The notes beneath the pieces were generated by a model. The model had not been told where the DNA came from, did not search any database, and saw only the letters and a program-made list of their open reading frames with translations. This document shows positions 6,286 through 14,693 of a DNA stretch of 20,484 nt, in pieces. Within the stretch, counting starts at the first letter, position 1; the number at the start of each line of letters is the position of its first letter. The stretch is taken from the NCBI GenBank assembly GCA_029260675.1, contig JAJDCV010000176.1:1-20484 (forward strand), written 5' to 3'. Position numbers and translations under genes: made by a program. The DNA is from Phycisphaeraceae bacterium. GTDB taxonomy: Bacteria > Planctomycetota > Phycisphaerae > Phycisphaerales > Phycisphaeraceae.

Positions 6286-8157
6286 TCAAGGGCTGAACCG
6301 CGACCGGCGACTGAGCCCCATCACGGCTGCGGTATATATAAGGATGAGTCCCGAGGGCTCGGGGATCTGACTCGACGGCAAGACCGGCGGTGGCAAGCCG
6401 GCGTTCCAATTCCCCAAGACCTCGTTGAGATCGTCAATGCCCACGAACCCGTCACCCGAGGGGTCGCCCACCTGGTGCAGGCTAAATACCACCGACTGAT
6501 TCCAGTTACCCAACACGATATTCAGATCCGCGATGCCGACGAATCCATCGCCGTTCAGATCGCCTGCGAGGTAGGTTTCCTGCGCAAGCAAGACCTGGTT
6601 CGGCGTGACGTCGAAAAACTGCTGGACGGTTCCGCTTGGCCAGAAGATCGTGATGTTATCGATGTTCCCCGCCAACGCGCCCAGGCCGAAGTGTGCGGTC
6701 ATCTGGTTCTGGCTTAGGTAGTTGTCGCCGCCGTCGATCTCTCTGACTTGCTCGTCGCCGGCAAGGGTGCTGTCGGGGTCGATGATGACCCTGGCACCGA
6801 TCCCGTCGCGGTTGGACTCGGAGCCTTGAGTTTTCACGCGTAGCCAGGCGTTGCCGTTGGCGGAATCGTTGCGGTAGAAGACCGGTGCCCCGCCGTTGTT
6901 GATGACGAGTGTGTCCAGGTCGCCGTCGCTGTCGTAGTCCAACGTGAGCAGGCCGCGCCCCTGTGCGGTATCGGTGATGCCCTGGGCGGTGGTGACGTCG
7001 GTGAACGTGCCGTCGCCGTTGTTGTGCCAGAGGGTGGTGGGGTCGGCGTTGAATGGCCCGGGGAAGCCGTTGGTGGCCATGAGGTCCAGGTTGCCGTCGT
7101 TGTCGAAATCCAGCCAGGTCGTGCCCCACCACCAGCCCGCGGGCTGAACGCCGGCGTCGTAGGTCTGCTCTGAGAAGACGCGGTTGCCGTCGTTGCGGTA
7201 GAGCTTGCTGCCGAACTCGGTGGTTGGGCTTGGGGTGCCGTTGAGGATGGCGGTGACGTACCAGTCCAGGTCGCCGTCGCCGTCGTAATCGCCGATGGTT
7301 GAGCCCATGCCGGAGCGGTCGGTCCCGACGTTGGCCGCGAGTGTGCCGTCGGAGAACGTGCCGTCGCCGTTGTTCCAGAAGAGCTGGCTGGTGACGAAGT
7401 CTGAGGCGATGGCGAGGTCGGGGTTGCCGTCGCCGTCGAGGTCTGAGAAGCGTGGGGCGAAACGGTAGCTGCGTGTATCACGGAAGACATCCAGGCCCGC
7501 GGCGGCGGTGACGTCGGTGAATCGGCCGGGGTTGGCGGCGCCCTGGTTGTGCAAGAGCCGTGAGGAGGACTGCGTGGCGAGCGTGTCCCAGTCGGCGGTC
7601 ATCGCGTCGAGGTAGCCATCGCGGTCATAGTCCCCCAATGCGATCCCCATACCATTGATGGCGTTGGTGGTGGCGATGTCGGCCCCGCGTGCCACGGCGT
7701 CCTCGGTGAACGTGCCGTCGCCGTTGTTCATGTAGAGGTAGTATCGGTTGCCCGCCGCACCGAGGTTGACGACGGCGGAGACATAGAGGTCCAGGTCGCC
7801 GTCATTATCGATGTCGCCGAACACCGGGCCGTTGGTCGGGAGGTTGGCGGTGAAGCCGGCGTTGAAAGAGACATCCAGAAACGATCCGTTGCCCTGGTTC
7901 TTATAGAGGACATCGGTGCCATCGATGCGTGTGAAGAATAGGTCGACCAGGCCGTCGCCATCGAAGTCGCCCGCGGCCGCCCCGCCGGTCATCACCGCAG
8001 CGCCCTGCAGGGCCCCGGTCGCTTGGACGTGGGCAATCCCCGAATCGATCGCGGAGACCTCCGTAAACGTGCCGTGGGCCGATGAAGACACCGCAAGCAG
8101 CACCCCCGCGAAGGGCAGGGCCCGCCTTGTACATCTGATCCTAAACACGCAACACAT
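6286..8157 (-). CDS. Secreted VCBS/FG-GAP and ASPIC/UnbV repeat protein with dockerin and PEP-CTERM
   Basis: The product is 623 residues from the ATG at 8157. It has a signal peptide (MCCVFRIRCTRRALPFAGVL... to SSAHG). At least seven FG-GAP/VCBS calcium loops follow (GDFDGDGLVDLFF, GDIDNDGDLDLYV, GDYDRDGYLDAMT, SDLDGDGNPDLAI, GDYDGDGDLDWYV, LDFDNDGNLDLMA, LDYDSDGDLDTLV), which predict a beta-propeller. Next is an ASPIC/UnbV segment (IDNITIFWPSGTVQQ, about 460-525). Two dockerin repeats (532-555, 564-587) and a PEP-CTERM tail (598-623, IPEPSG to RRSRFSP) end it. A GTG at 8223 would add 22 residues. I prefer 8157 because it gives a normal signal peptide, has GGAGG just upstream, and lies downstream of a promoter-like sequence near 8233. 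It is probably a surface adhesion or carbohydrate-binding protein. No catalytic motif is seen. Confidence 0.93.
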   Translation of the reverse strand: MCCVFRIRCTRRALPFAGVLLAVSSSAHGTFTEVSAIDSGIAHVQATGALQGAAVMTGGAAAGDFDGDGLVDLFFTRIDGTDVLYKNQGNGSFLDVSFNAGFTANLPTNGPVFGDIDNDGDLDLYVSAVVNLGAAGNRYYLYMNNGDGTFTEDAVARGADIATTNAINGMGIALGDYDRDGYLDAMTADWDTLATQSSSRLLHNQGAANPGRFTDVTAAAGLDVFRDTRSYRFAPRFSDLDGDGNPDLAIASDFVTSQLFWNNGDGTFSDGTLAANVGTDRSGMGSTIGDYDGDGDLDWYVTAILNGTPSPTTEFGSKLYRNDGNRVFSEQTYDAGVQPAGWWWGTTWLDFDNDGNLDLMATNGFPGPFNADPTTLWHNNGDGTFTDVTTAQGITDTAQGRGLLTLDYDSDGDLDTLVINNGGAPVFYRNDSANGNAWLRVKTQGSESNRDGIGARVIIDPDSTLAGDEQVREIDGGDNYLSQNQMTAHFGLGALAGNIDNITIFWPSGTVQQFFDVTPNQVLLAQETYLAGDLNGDGFVGIADLNIVLGNWNQSVVFSLHQVGDPSGDGFVGIDDLNEVLGNWNAGLPPPVLPSSQIPEPSGLILIYTAAVMGLSRRSRFSP

Positions 8158-8208
8158 GCTTCCTCCACCCCCAATAAAATGATGCAGGCACAGCCACCCA
8201 CCCGCCGA

Positions 8209-8237
8209 CAGTAATCGTTTCACCCCTTAATATACCA
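8209..8237 (-). promoter_or_regulatory. Promoter-like extended -10 with adjacent half operator
   Basis: On the minus strand TGGTATATT (8237-8229) resembles an extended -10 element. It places a transcription start near 8222. Immediately downstream, CAGTAATCGTTTCACC (8209-8224) shares ten consecutive bases (GTAATCGTTT) with the regulator's palindrome at 6075-6090, but the second arm is degenerate. This may be a weak or half operator for the VCBS-protein gene. Confidence 0.4.
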
Positions 8238-8277
8238 CAAGAAAGGGCTATTACCACAAAATTGGGTTTGATCTACC

Positions 8278-8304
8278 GGTGAAATCCTAACGTCTCGATT
8301 CACC
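8278..8304 (-). terminator. Weak hairpin after the symporter gene
   Basis: GGTGAA (8278-8283) pairs with TTCACC (8299-8304) just past the symporter stop. The stem is only six base pairs with a 15-base loop. A modest AATTTTG follows on the minus strand. It is a possible terminator and weakly supported. Confidence 0.25.
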
Positions 8305-8315
8305 CGAACACTGGA

Positions 8316-10061
8316 TTAGGTAAGCACCGAGAAGTCTGCGAACAGGGCGTAGATCGTCAGGACAAGCAGCATGAGCACGACCCCGGCCGGCACCGCCAAC
8401 CGCCAGGGCGTGATATCCACATCACCGGAGTGTTGCTGGACCCACTTCTCGGGCTGCGGCTTGACGGCCCCCACCACCAGCATCAGAACCACCAGCGAGA
8501 TAAAGACGATCCCCAGGAAGTGGAAGTCGTGGATCACGTCACCGGCAAGATACTTCGACACCACCTGGGTGTTGCCCAAGGCCGCGTCCGTGTCGGCCGG
8601 GATGACATCAGCGGAACTCATCGAACCACCCTCCGCCATGTCGGCCTGAACCTGCACCGATGGCACATCGTGTTCCACGGTCACGTGCTTCTGCCCCACG
8701 GGGACGAAGTAACCAAACGCGATCACTAGCAGGCCGACAACCAGCGCGGACTTCGCGGCGACCGAAGGCACCTTGGGAGCCAGCAGACCGACGACCACGA
8801 CCGCGAAGATCGGTATGAAGTACAGGCCGTTCATCTTCTGGAGGTAGGCGAAGATGCTGTCCTGGCCCATCAGCAGCGGCGCGATGATCATCGAGACGAC
8901 CGCGATGCTCCACCCGAACACCTTGCCGGACCGGATGACCTGGTACTCGGTCGCCTCCTTGCGGAATACGCCTTTATAGATACCGATACTGAAGAGCGTG
9001 CACGCGCTGTTGAGAGCGGAGTTATACGAGCTGAGGATCGCGCCGACCATCACAGCGATAAAGAACCCTGTCAAGGGAGCTGGCAGCACATCGCGGACCA
9101 GTTGGCCGTAAGCCATGTCGGGCTTAATCGATGGGTCGTTGGCGTAGAGGTGGTACGCGATGATGCCCGGGATCACCAGATAAATCGGGCCCAGCAGCTT
9201 CATTGCGCCGCAGAGCAAGACGCCCTTCTGCCCCTCTCTTAGGTTCTTAGCGCCCAGTGTCCGCTGGATAATCTGCTGGTTGGTGGTCCAGTAAAACATA
9301 TGCAGCAACAGAACGCCCGTGAACAGCGTGCCAAAAGGTACGGATTGTTCGTTACCGCCGATCGAATTGAAACTCTGGGGGTTGGCCTGCTGCACGGTCT
9401 TGATGCCCTCGAGGACACCCCCGCCGCCGCCGACCTTGTCCAGGGCGAAGTAGACGATGAGCATGCCGCCGACGAGCAGGCCGGCGCCGTTGAGCGTGTC
9501 CGACACCGCGACCGTGCGCAGCCCGCCGAACAGCGCGTAGACCGACCCGATCAGCCCCACAAGCACAACTGTAAACACAACCAGCCCCATCGGCGACTGG
9601 ATCCCGGTCAGGCCGGCCATGTCTGCCATCCCGTTCAGGCCGCGGGCGCCGGTGTAGAGGATGATCGGCAGGAGGATGGCGGTGTAAGCGATCAGGAAGA
9701 TCAGGGTGGTCAGCAGATGCGTGCCGTGATCGAATCGGACCCCGAGAAACTGCGGCACGGTCGTGACACCGCTCTTAAGAAAACGGGGCAGGAAGAACAG
9801 AGCCATCGCCACCAGCGCGACCACGGCGATCACCTCCCAGGCCATCACGCTCAGGCCGTCCTTGAACGCGGCGCCGTTGAGCCCGACGACCTGCTCGGTG
9901 GACAGGTTGGTCAGCAGCAAAGACCCGGCGATCACCACACCACCCAGACGACGCCCGCCAAGGAAGTACCCCGCGGAGCTATCGTGATCGTCCTTGCGCG
10001 TGAGTACGAAGGTGATGCCGGCCACAAGTGCTGTGAAGAAGGCGAATGAGATTATGACCAT
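8316..10061 (-). CDS. SglT-like sodium/solute (sugar) symporter, SSS family
   Basis: This 581-residue, strongly hydrophobic protein should have about 14 membrane helices. It matches the sodium:solute symporter family, and specifically the Vibrio SglT type. TNLSTEQVVGLNG (about 51-63) corresponds to the sugar/sodium-site helix. YALFGGLRTVAVSD (about 175-188) is the family signature region. FYWTTNQQIIQRTLGAKNLREGQKG (about 256-280; key YW, NQ, IIQRTL, AK) and MKLLGPIYLVIPGIIAY follow, with the conserved lysine at about 288. SglT couples sodium to glucose or galactose uptake across the inner membrane. Near the C-terminus a polar loop of roughly 60 residues precedes the last two helices. It starts at an ATG at 10061 without an obvious Shine-Dalgarno sequence. 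It is divergent from the GH17 gene, which supports a role in importing sugars released from glucan. The exact substrate cannot be read from the sequence. Confidence 0.94.
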   Translation of the reverse strand: MVIISFAFFTALVAGITFVLTRKDDHDSSAGYFLGGRRLGGVVIAGSLLLTNLSTEQVVGLNGAAFKDGLSVMAWEVIAVVALVAMALFFLPRFLKSGVTTVPQFLGVRFDHGTHLLTTLIFLIAYTAILLPIILYTGARGLNGMADMAGLTGIQSPMGLVVFTVVLVGLIGSVYALFGGLRTVAVSDTLNGAGLLVGGMLIVYFALDKVGGGGGVLEGIKTVQQANPQSFNSIGGNEQSVPFGTLFTGVLLLHMFYWTTNQQIIQRTLGAKNLREGQKGVLLCGAMKLLGPIYLVIPGIIAYHLYANDPSIKPDMAYGQLVRDVLPAPLTGFFIAVMVGAILSSYNSALNSACTLFSIGIYKGVFRKEATEYQVIRSGKVFGWSIAVVSMIIAPLLMGQDSIFAYLQKMNGLYFIPIFAVVVVGLLAPKVPSVAAKSALVVGLLVIAFGYFVPVGQKHVTVEHDVPSVQVQADMAEGGSMSSADVIPADTDAALGNTQVVSKYLAGDVIHDFHFLGIVFISLVVLMLVVGAVKPQPEKWVQQHSGDVDITPWRLAVPAGVVLMLLVLTIYALFADFSVLT

Positions 10062-10465
10062 GGGTATTGCAGGGGTGGTAATGAGGGGATGGCTGAAACA
10101 GCCTTAACGGGACAGGCCGCATTCTACATGAGTGATCGTCGGCTCGCAGCTTTTCCCGTGGGGATGCCAAGGGCTTAACAGCACCCCCCACTACCGCGGC
10201 CTCTTCTCTCTCGCAACGGTCCTGGCCCCCTTGTGAATCGACGCTGTAATCCGCCTTCTAACTTACTCACAACGAGGCTACCGGCCGGTGCTGATTGATC
10301 CTAGGATAACCTCACTAAATCGAGTCCGTAGGAGAAACTTTGTTACACATAGATTTGCCATTGCACCTGCAATCCCATGGGGGTACCTTTGCATTCTTGG
10401 AGGCCGGCCCTGCGGTTGCGTGGTGATGATCGGCCTGTCGGTTAACTTGCACAAAAGAGGTAGCC
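10062..10465. promoter_or_regulatory. Divergent intergenic region between symporter and GH17 genes
   Basis: These 404 bp have no convincing gene and should hold both divergent promoters. Visible elements are three perfect inverted repeats: ACCGGCCGGT (10280-10289), ATCCTAGGAT (10298-10307) and ATTGCA-CC-TGCAAT (10360-10373). There is also AACTTTGTTACACAT (10336-10350), which resembles one arm of the LacI-type sites but is degenerate. No clear -35/-10 pair could be assigned by eye. Confidence 0.5.
10360..10373. promoter_or_regulatory. Inverted repeat upstream of the GH17 gene
   Basis: ATTGCA-CC-TGCAAT has perfect six-base arms and lies 93 bp before the GH17 start codon. It is a candidate operator for an unidentified regulator. 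It is not of the TGTAA/TTACA type. Confidence 0.35.
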
Positions 10466-11548
10466 ATGTTGAAGCCGTTGACGATATGCTTTGTCACACT
10501 ATGCATTGGGATAAGCGCACATGCCGCGGGTGACAACCCGGAAGCTTCTGCGTCTGCAGCGGCGGACCCCTCGGCGGCGGAGCAACATGCAAGGCAGTCG
10601 CCTTTCGTAAAACGTGGGTTCGTGACGCACGTAGGCGATCGCTGGGTCGGCAACGCCGTGTGCTACGGGCCCCACCGTGACGGGCAGGCGCCTGGTGCCA
10701 AGTCGCCGTCCAGCGCGGAACTTCTCGAAGACCTAAAGATCATGAGCCGGCACTGGGGCATGATCCGTATGTACGGCTCGGCGGGCGCGACCGAGACGGT
10801 GCTGCAACTGATCCGTGACAAGAAGTTGGATTTGAAGGTCGTCGTGGGCGCGTGGATCGGGACCGAGGCCCGTGTCGACGAAGCGGGCCAGATCGTCGAA
10901 GCGTTCCCCGAGGCTGTGACAGCCAATCAAACGGAAGTCGAGACCGCGATACGACTCGCCAACGAGTACCCAGACATCGTCGCCGGTGTGACCGTGGGAA
11001 ATGAGACTCAGGTGTTCTGGTCCTTCCACAAGGTCCGTACGCCGGTGCTGATCAATTACATCCGCCAGGCGAGGTCTCAGACGAAGGCCCCGGTCAGCAC
11101 GGCCGACGTGTACTCATTCTGGAACCGAGCGGAGAGCAAGGCCGTGGCTGAAGAGGTGGACTTCATTGTGACCCACATCTACGCCATGTGGAACAAGCAG
11201 CCGCTAGTTAACGCGTTGGCCTGGACGAAAGAACAGTATCGGTTGGGTATCGAACTCCACCCCGATCACCAGTTCGTGATCGGCGAGGCCGGCTGGGCGA
11301 CCACCATACACAATGAGGGCGAGCAGGCGACCCTGATCGTCGGCGAAGCGAACGAGGACGCCCAGCAGCGGTTCCGCCAAGACTACCTCGCATGGACGAC
11401 GGAGAACCAGATCACAAACTTCTACTTTGAGGCGTTCGACGAGAACTGGAAAGGCGGCGAGCACCCCGACGAAGTGGAAAAGCACTGGGGGCTGTTCAAC
11501 GCCGATCGTACCCCTAAGAAAGCGATACGTGAACAGTCTGGTGACTAG
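10466..11548 (+). CDS. GH17 endo-beta-1,3-glucanase (laminarinase-type)
   Basis: This 360-residue protein has a signal peptide (MLKPLTICFVTLCIGISAHA, cleavage near 20-21) and a low-complexity Ala/Ser/Glu linker (about 24-45). The rest is a single GH17 TIM barrel. The acid/base glutamate is E180 in AGVTVGNETQ and the nucleophile is E274 in FVIGEAGWAT. The family's YFEAFDENWK...EKHWGLF ending is present (about 320-344). GH17 enzymes cleave beta-1,3-glucans such as laminarin with retention, and some act as transglycosylases. The length fits a single-domain enzyme, and it has no PEP-CTERM, so it is probably periplasmic or released. GAGG seven bases before the ATG supports the start. It is followed after 104 bp by the sugar-binding protein gene on the same strand and is divergent from the symporter. 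Confidence 0.93.
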   Translation: MLKPLTICFVTLCIGISAHAAGDNPEASASAAADPSAAEQHARQSPFVKRGFVTHVGDRWVGNAVCYGPHRDGQAPGAKSPSSAELLEDLKIMSRHWGMIRMYGSAGATETVLQLIRDKKLDLKVVVGAWIGTEARVDEAGQIVEAFPEAVTANQTEVETAIRLANEYPDIVAGVTVGNETQVFWSFHKVRTPVLINYIRQARSQTKAPVSTADVYSFWNRAESKAVAEEVDFIVTHIYAMWNKQPLVNALAWTKEQYRLGIELHPDHQFVIGEAGWATTIHNEGEQATLIVGEANEDAQQRFRQDYLAWTTENQITNFYFEAFDENWKGGEHPDEVEKHWGLFNADRTPKKAIREQSGD

Positions 11549-11652
11549 GCTGGTATCCTAATACCCGGTCACAGGACGGATGCACGAAGAAAGACTACGC
11601 ATCTATATCTGATCAACATCCATTAGGACTCCATGTCCGAGGAGATACGAAA

Positions 11653-12690
11653 GTGGCCGAATCTAAATCCAGTAAATTCCTATGGCTTCTCGTTCTGATC
11701 GCGGTAGCTTCGGTTGCTGTTTACGTGTGGGCGAATCGCCCCGACATGAGAAGCACCTCAACGCATGTGGTATTCATCACCAACGGATCCGATCAATTCT
11801 CGGATATCGCGGCCGCCGGGGCGAGAGAGTCCGCTAAACGGCTTGGGGCAACCGTGGAGGTCAAGATGCCCGAGAAGGGGCTTGTGGACCAGAACCGATT
11901 CATCAAGGAATTACAGAGCAGTAACGTGGCGGGTGTAGCGATCAGCCCGATCGATCCCAACCGTCAGTCGGTCATGCTCAACGAACTTGCGGGGAAGATG
12001 CTGCTGGTCACACACGACTCGGACGCGCCGTACACCAGCCGGCTGTGCTACGTCGGGATGGATAACTACACGGCGGGGAAGGCCTGTGCGAAGCTGGTTG
12101 AAGAAGCCATGCCGGGCGGCGGGACGGTGATGATCTTCATCGGCAGCGTGGACCAGGACAACGCGAGGCTGCGGCGTCAGGGTATGATCGATACGCTCCT
12201 GGGCCGGACGGATAACCCCAGCGGGTTTGATCCGCTTGACGCGGAACTGGTGGGCGAGAAGTACACGATCCTTGGCACGATGATCGACAACCACGACCTG
12301 GCGGTGGCGAAGGCCAACGCCGTGCAGGCCCTGAAGGACAACCCGGACCTGGGCTGCATGGTCGGGATGTTTGGTTATAGCTCGCCGTTGTGCCTGGAAG
12401 CGTTAAAGGACGCCGGGAAGAACGGGACGATCAAGCTCGTCGCCTTCGATGAGAACGACGCGACACTCCAAGGGATCGTCGATGGCGACATCTACGCCAC
12501 CCTCGTGCAGGACCCGTACCAGTTCGGTTTTCAGTCTGTCCGGATCCTCGTCCGCAAGGCTAGAGGTGACGACACGGTGCTGCCGTTGTCTGGAGCAATC
12601 TACTTCCGTGCCACACCGATCCGGCAGGCCGACGTCGAGGAATTCAAAGCCAAGATGAGTCGGCAGTTGTCCTTAGGCACCACCGAGTAA
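11653..12690 (+). CDS. Membrane-anchored sugar-binding protein (Peripla_BP_4 type)
   Basis: The product has 345 residues. The N-terminus has one hydrophobic helix (about 9-27, FLWLLVLIAVASVAVYVW). It has no lipobox and no clear cleavage site, so the protein is probably tethered to the inner membrane facing the periplasm. The rest is a class B sugar-binding fold as in ribose-type ABC binding proteins: VVFITNGSDQFSDIAAAGARESAK, GVAISPID, LLVTHDSDAP, YVGMDNYTAGK, VMIFIG, LVAFDENDATLQGIVDGD, then YATLVQDPYQFGF. It starts with GTG at 11653, with GAGGAGA nine or ten bases upstream; the ATG at 11633 is out of frame. No ABC permease or ATPase is next to it, so it may serve a distant transporter or act as a sugar sensor. 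It is probably cotranscribed with GH17. Confidence 0.9.
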   Translation: MAESKSSKFLWLLVLIAVASVAVYVWANRPDMRSTSTHVVFITNGSDQFSDIAAAGARESAKRLGATVEVKMPEKGLVDQNRFIKELQSSNVAGVAISPIDPNRQSVMLNELAGKMLLVTHDSDAPYTSRLCYVGMDNYTAGKACAKLVEEAMPGGGTVMIFIGSVDQDNARLRRQGMIDTLLGRTDNPSGFDPLDAELVGEKYTILGTMIDNHDLAVAKANAVQALKDNPDLGCMVGMFGYSSPLCLEALKDAGKNGTIKLVAFDENDATLQGIVDGDIYATLVQDPYQFGFQSVRILVRKARGDDTVLPLSGAIYFRATPIRQADVEEFKAKMSRQLSLGTTE

Positions 12691-12739
12691 CCGGCCACCG
12701 CCCTCGGCGAACCTGGGTAGTCTGCGTGTCCCGTGCGTT

Positions 12740-12752
12740 GCCAATGATTGGC
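12740..12752. terminator. Short palindrome in convergent gap
   Basis: GCCAAT-G-ATTGGC lies in the 92-bp gap between the convergent binding-protein and GH5 genes. A five-base-pair stem with a three-base loop is possible. It lacks a U-tract on either side, so a bidirectional terminator is only a possibility. Confidence 0.25.
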
Positions 12753-12782
12753 GATAGTCATGTTTTGTCAGGCGGTCACGAC

Positions 12783-14654
12783 TTATTCGATACGGATATC
12801 TTTGAAGTGCGCCTCGGTCAGGCCATCAGGTTCGTGGCTGAGCACGGCCAATCCGACATGGCAACGGTCGCCTATCGACTTCAGTTCGATCACCTCGCCT
12901 ATCTGATGCCACGCTGCGCCGTCATGGGAGTACTCGCCGGTGAACGTATCCCCGCGCCGGGTCAGCCGCAGGTGGACCGGCAGTGTATCGCTCTCCAGTC
13001 CGACCTCGGCCATCGGTTTCTCTGCGGCTTCGCGCCAACTGAATGCGAGCTTGCCGCTGGGGAACGCGTGCACCAATGCATGAACGGACCCGGGCGACAG
13101 ATCAGCACGGGCCATCAGGCCGGCCTTGGTGTAGAAGTGGGTATCAGCCATGCTCTTAAGGGTAGTCGTGATGACGAAGTCACCTTCGACCTCCTTCCAG
13201 ACCAGGCGGAACTGATCCGAGCTGCCCCAGATGTCGGCACCGCCACCGTAGATCGTCATCTCGTTCTCGCTGACGACCTGCTGCCCACCCTTGAGGGATC
13301 CGCCGATGTCGTCCGCGCTCCAGCCAACCAAAGCGTCTTCGTGCGGCGGTGTTGTGACCGGTGGCGGAGGCAGGGGAAGGTCAATGACAACCGCTTGCAC
13401 CCGGGTCAGCGCTTCACGCATCGGCTCGTCGATGACATACACCATCGTGGCGAACCACTTGAAATACGCTTCTATTTCTTCGATCGACGCGGTCGCGAAG
13501 TCAGGCGAGCTAAGCGGCTGGGCGTTGCTGACCATGTACCAGTTGTCGTCAATATTTCCGCCCTCGGGATGGAGGATCTTGTAGGACCAGATCGTCGCGG
13601 CCCAGCCACGCTTGCCGTATTCATCGAAGTAGCGCCGCATCAGGTCGCCGCCGCCTAGGTTTTCGAAGACGGGGTTCCACTCACCGATGAACATGGGGGC
13701 CTGCGCCGCTTCGAGCTCCGCCTGCTTCTCGGGGAGTGTGCGGTAAATGAAGTTGCCGTGCGTACGCAGGCTAGGGTCGCTGCCGAAGAGCCCGGGGTAG
13801 TGGTGCTCGGTGAACCCGACATTGGTCCATCCTTGGTCGGCGGGCCCGCCGTAGAACCCGTGCCCGCCCCAGAGCGGCGCGGGGGCGAAGACGATGTGAT
13901 TGTTGTCTACTGTCCGGATCGCCTCATAGACCTCGACAAAGACCTCTCGCAGCTTCGGGCGGACGTCGCTGCCGAAGTCGCCGTAGGGCTCGTTGATCAC
14001 GTCGTAGCCGGCAATCGAAGCGCGGTCTTTGTAGCGATGAGCGATCTGCTTCCAGAGCCACGCGGTCCGCTGGCCGTAGATCGGATCGTCCCAGAGGTGG
14101 TTCTGCTCAACCCGGCCGGTCGGGTGATCGATGCTCTGCCCGCCCGGGACGCCGTGCATATCCAGAATCACGTACAGCCCGGCGTCCTCCGCCATCTCGA
14201 TCGCTCGATCCAGCCACTTAAACGCATCGGCCTTCAATTCGAAAGGCTTATCGTCGTCCTCAAGCAGACGGTAGTTAAAAGGCAGCCGGATGACATTGAA
14301 GCCAAACGAACGGATCAACTCGAAGTCGCGTGGCGTGAGCCAGCTCTCGCGATATAGTTCCATCAACCGGTCTTTTTCTCCCACACCGAAACGGTCTTCC
14401 AGATTTTTTTCGAACTGGTACTGGTCGGGGAACTGTCCGTGGTCGATGGTCAGCATCCACATCTCAAGCAGCAGCCAGTTGCCGGTGTTGCAGCCTTTCA
14501 AGGCAACCTTTTCCCCCGCTTCATTGACGATCAGTGTGCCGCTTGTACTGAGTTGTGAGAATTCATTTGAGGTCTTCTTCTCCGCATTGGCTGGGATGAC
14601 AGAAGTCAGAACCGCAAGTGCGGCGATGAATACAGATCGGGTCAGGTGTTGCAT
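12783..14654 (-). CDS. GH5 glycoside hydrolase with C-terminal concanavalin-like (DUF1349-type) domain
   Basis: From the ATG at 14654 the protein has 623 residues; an ATG at 14717, five bases after the upstream stop, would add 21. I chose 14654 because it starts a normal signal peptide (MQHLTRSVFIAALAVLTSVIPANA). The catalytic domain (about 30-430) is a GH5 TIM barrel: NVIRLPFNY, YVILDMHGVPGG, acid/base Glu in GYDVINEP (residue 222; 243 in the long form), HHYPG, and nucleophile Glu in FIGEWNP (residue 325; 346). A short proline linker (PLPPPPVTTPP) leads to a C-terminal domain of about 180 residues (DIGGSLKGG, GGGADIWGSSDQF, GDFVITTTL, KAGLMARADL) typical of DUF1349 or concanavalin-like modules. 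The context suggests exo- or endo-glucanase activity on beta-1,3- or beta-1,6-glucan; the GH5 subfamily cannot be set by eye. It is the last gene of the operon. Confidence 0.92.
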   Translation of the reverse strand: MQHLTRSVFIAALAVLTSVIPANAEKKTSNEFSQLSTSGTLIVNEAGEKVALKGCNTGNWLLLEMWMLTIDHGQFPDQYQFEKNLEDRFGVGEKDRLMELYRESWLTPRDFELIRSFGFNVIRLPFNYRLLEDDDKPFELKADAFKWLDRAIEMAEDAGLYVILDMHGVPGGQSIDHPTGRVEQNHLWDDPIYGQRTAWLWKQIAHRYKDRASIAGYDVINEPYGDFGSDVRPKLREVFVEVYEAIRTVDNNHIVFAPAPLWGGHGFYGGPADQGWTNVGFTEHHYPGLFGSDPSLRTHGNFIYRTLPEKQAELEAAQAPMFIGEWNPVFENLGGGDLMRRYFDEYGKRGWAATIWSYKILHPEGGNIDDNWYMVSNAQPLSSPDFATASIEEIEAYFKWFATMVYVIDEPMREALTRVQAVVIDLPLPPPPVTTPPHEDALVGWSADDIGGSLKGGQQVVSENEMTIYGGGADIWGSSDQFRLVWKEVEGDFVITTTLKSMADTHFYTKAGLMARADLSPGSVHALVHAFPSGKLAFSWREAAEKPMAEVGLESDTLPVHLRLTRRGDTFTGEYSHDGAAWHQIGEVIELKSIGDRCHVGLAVLSHEPDGLTEAHFKDIRIE

Positions 14655-14677
14655 GGATGGATTCTCAAATTTCCCTG

Positions 14678-14693
14678 ATTGATCGGAATCAAT
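14678..14693. promoter_or_regulatory. 6-4-6 inverted repeat upstream of the GH5 start
   Basis: ATTGAT-CGGA-ATCAAT is a perfect inverted repeat with the same 6-4-6 geometry as the LacI-type site but different bases. It lies 24 bp before the preferred GH5 start at 14654, and inside the extension if 14717 is used. It may be an internal operator or an mRNA hairpin. Confidence 0.35.

Noticed and set aside
9300..10049. Plus-strand open frame of 249 codons opposite the symporter
   Set aside because: The symporter on the minus strand has definite SglT motifs. The antisense product is Gln/Arg/His-rich and has no recognisable domain.
11552..11565. Inverted repeat GGTAT-CCTA-ATACC after the GH17 stop
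   Set aside because: The arms are only five bases and no U-tract follows. It is too weak to call a terminator, and there is no link to other repeats.
12726..13658. Plus-strand open frame of 310 codons opposite the GH5 gene
   Set aside because: It overlaps the C-terminal domain and part of the catalytic domain of a clear GH5 on the minus strand. No signal, motif or plausible composition is visible.
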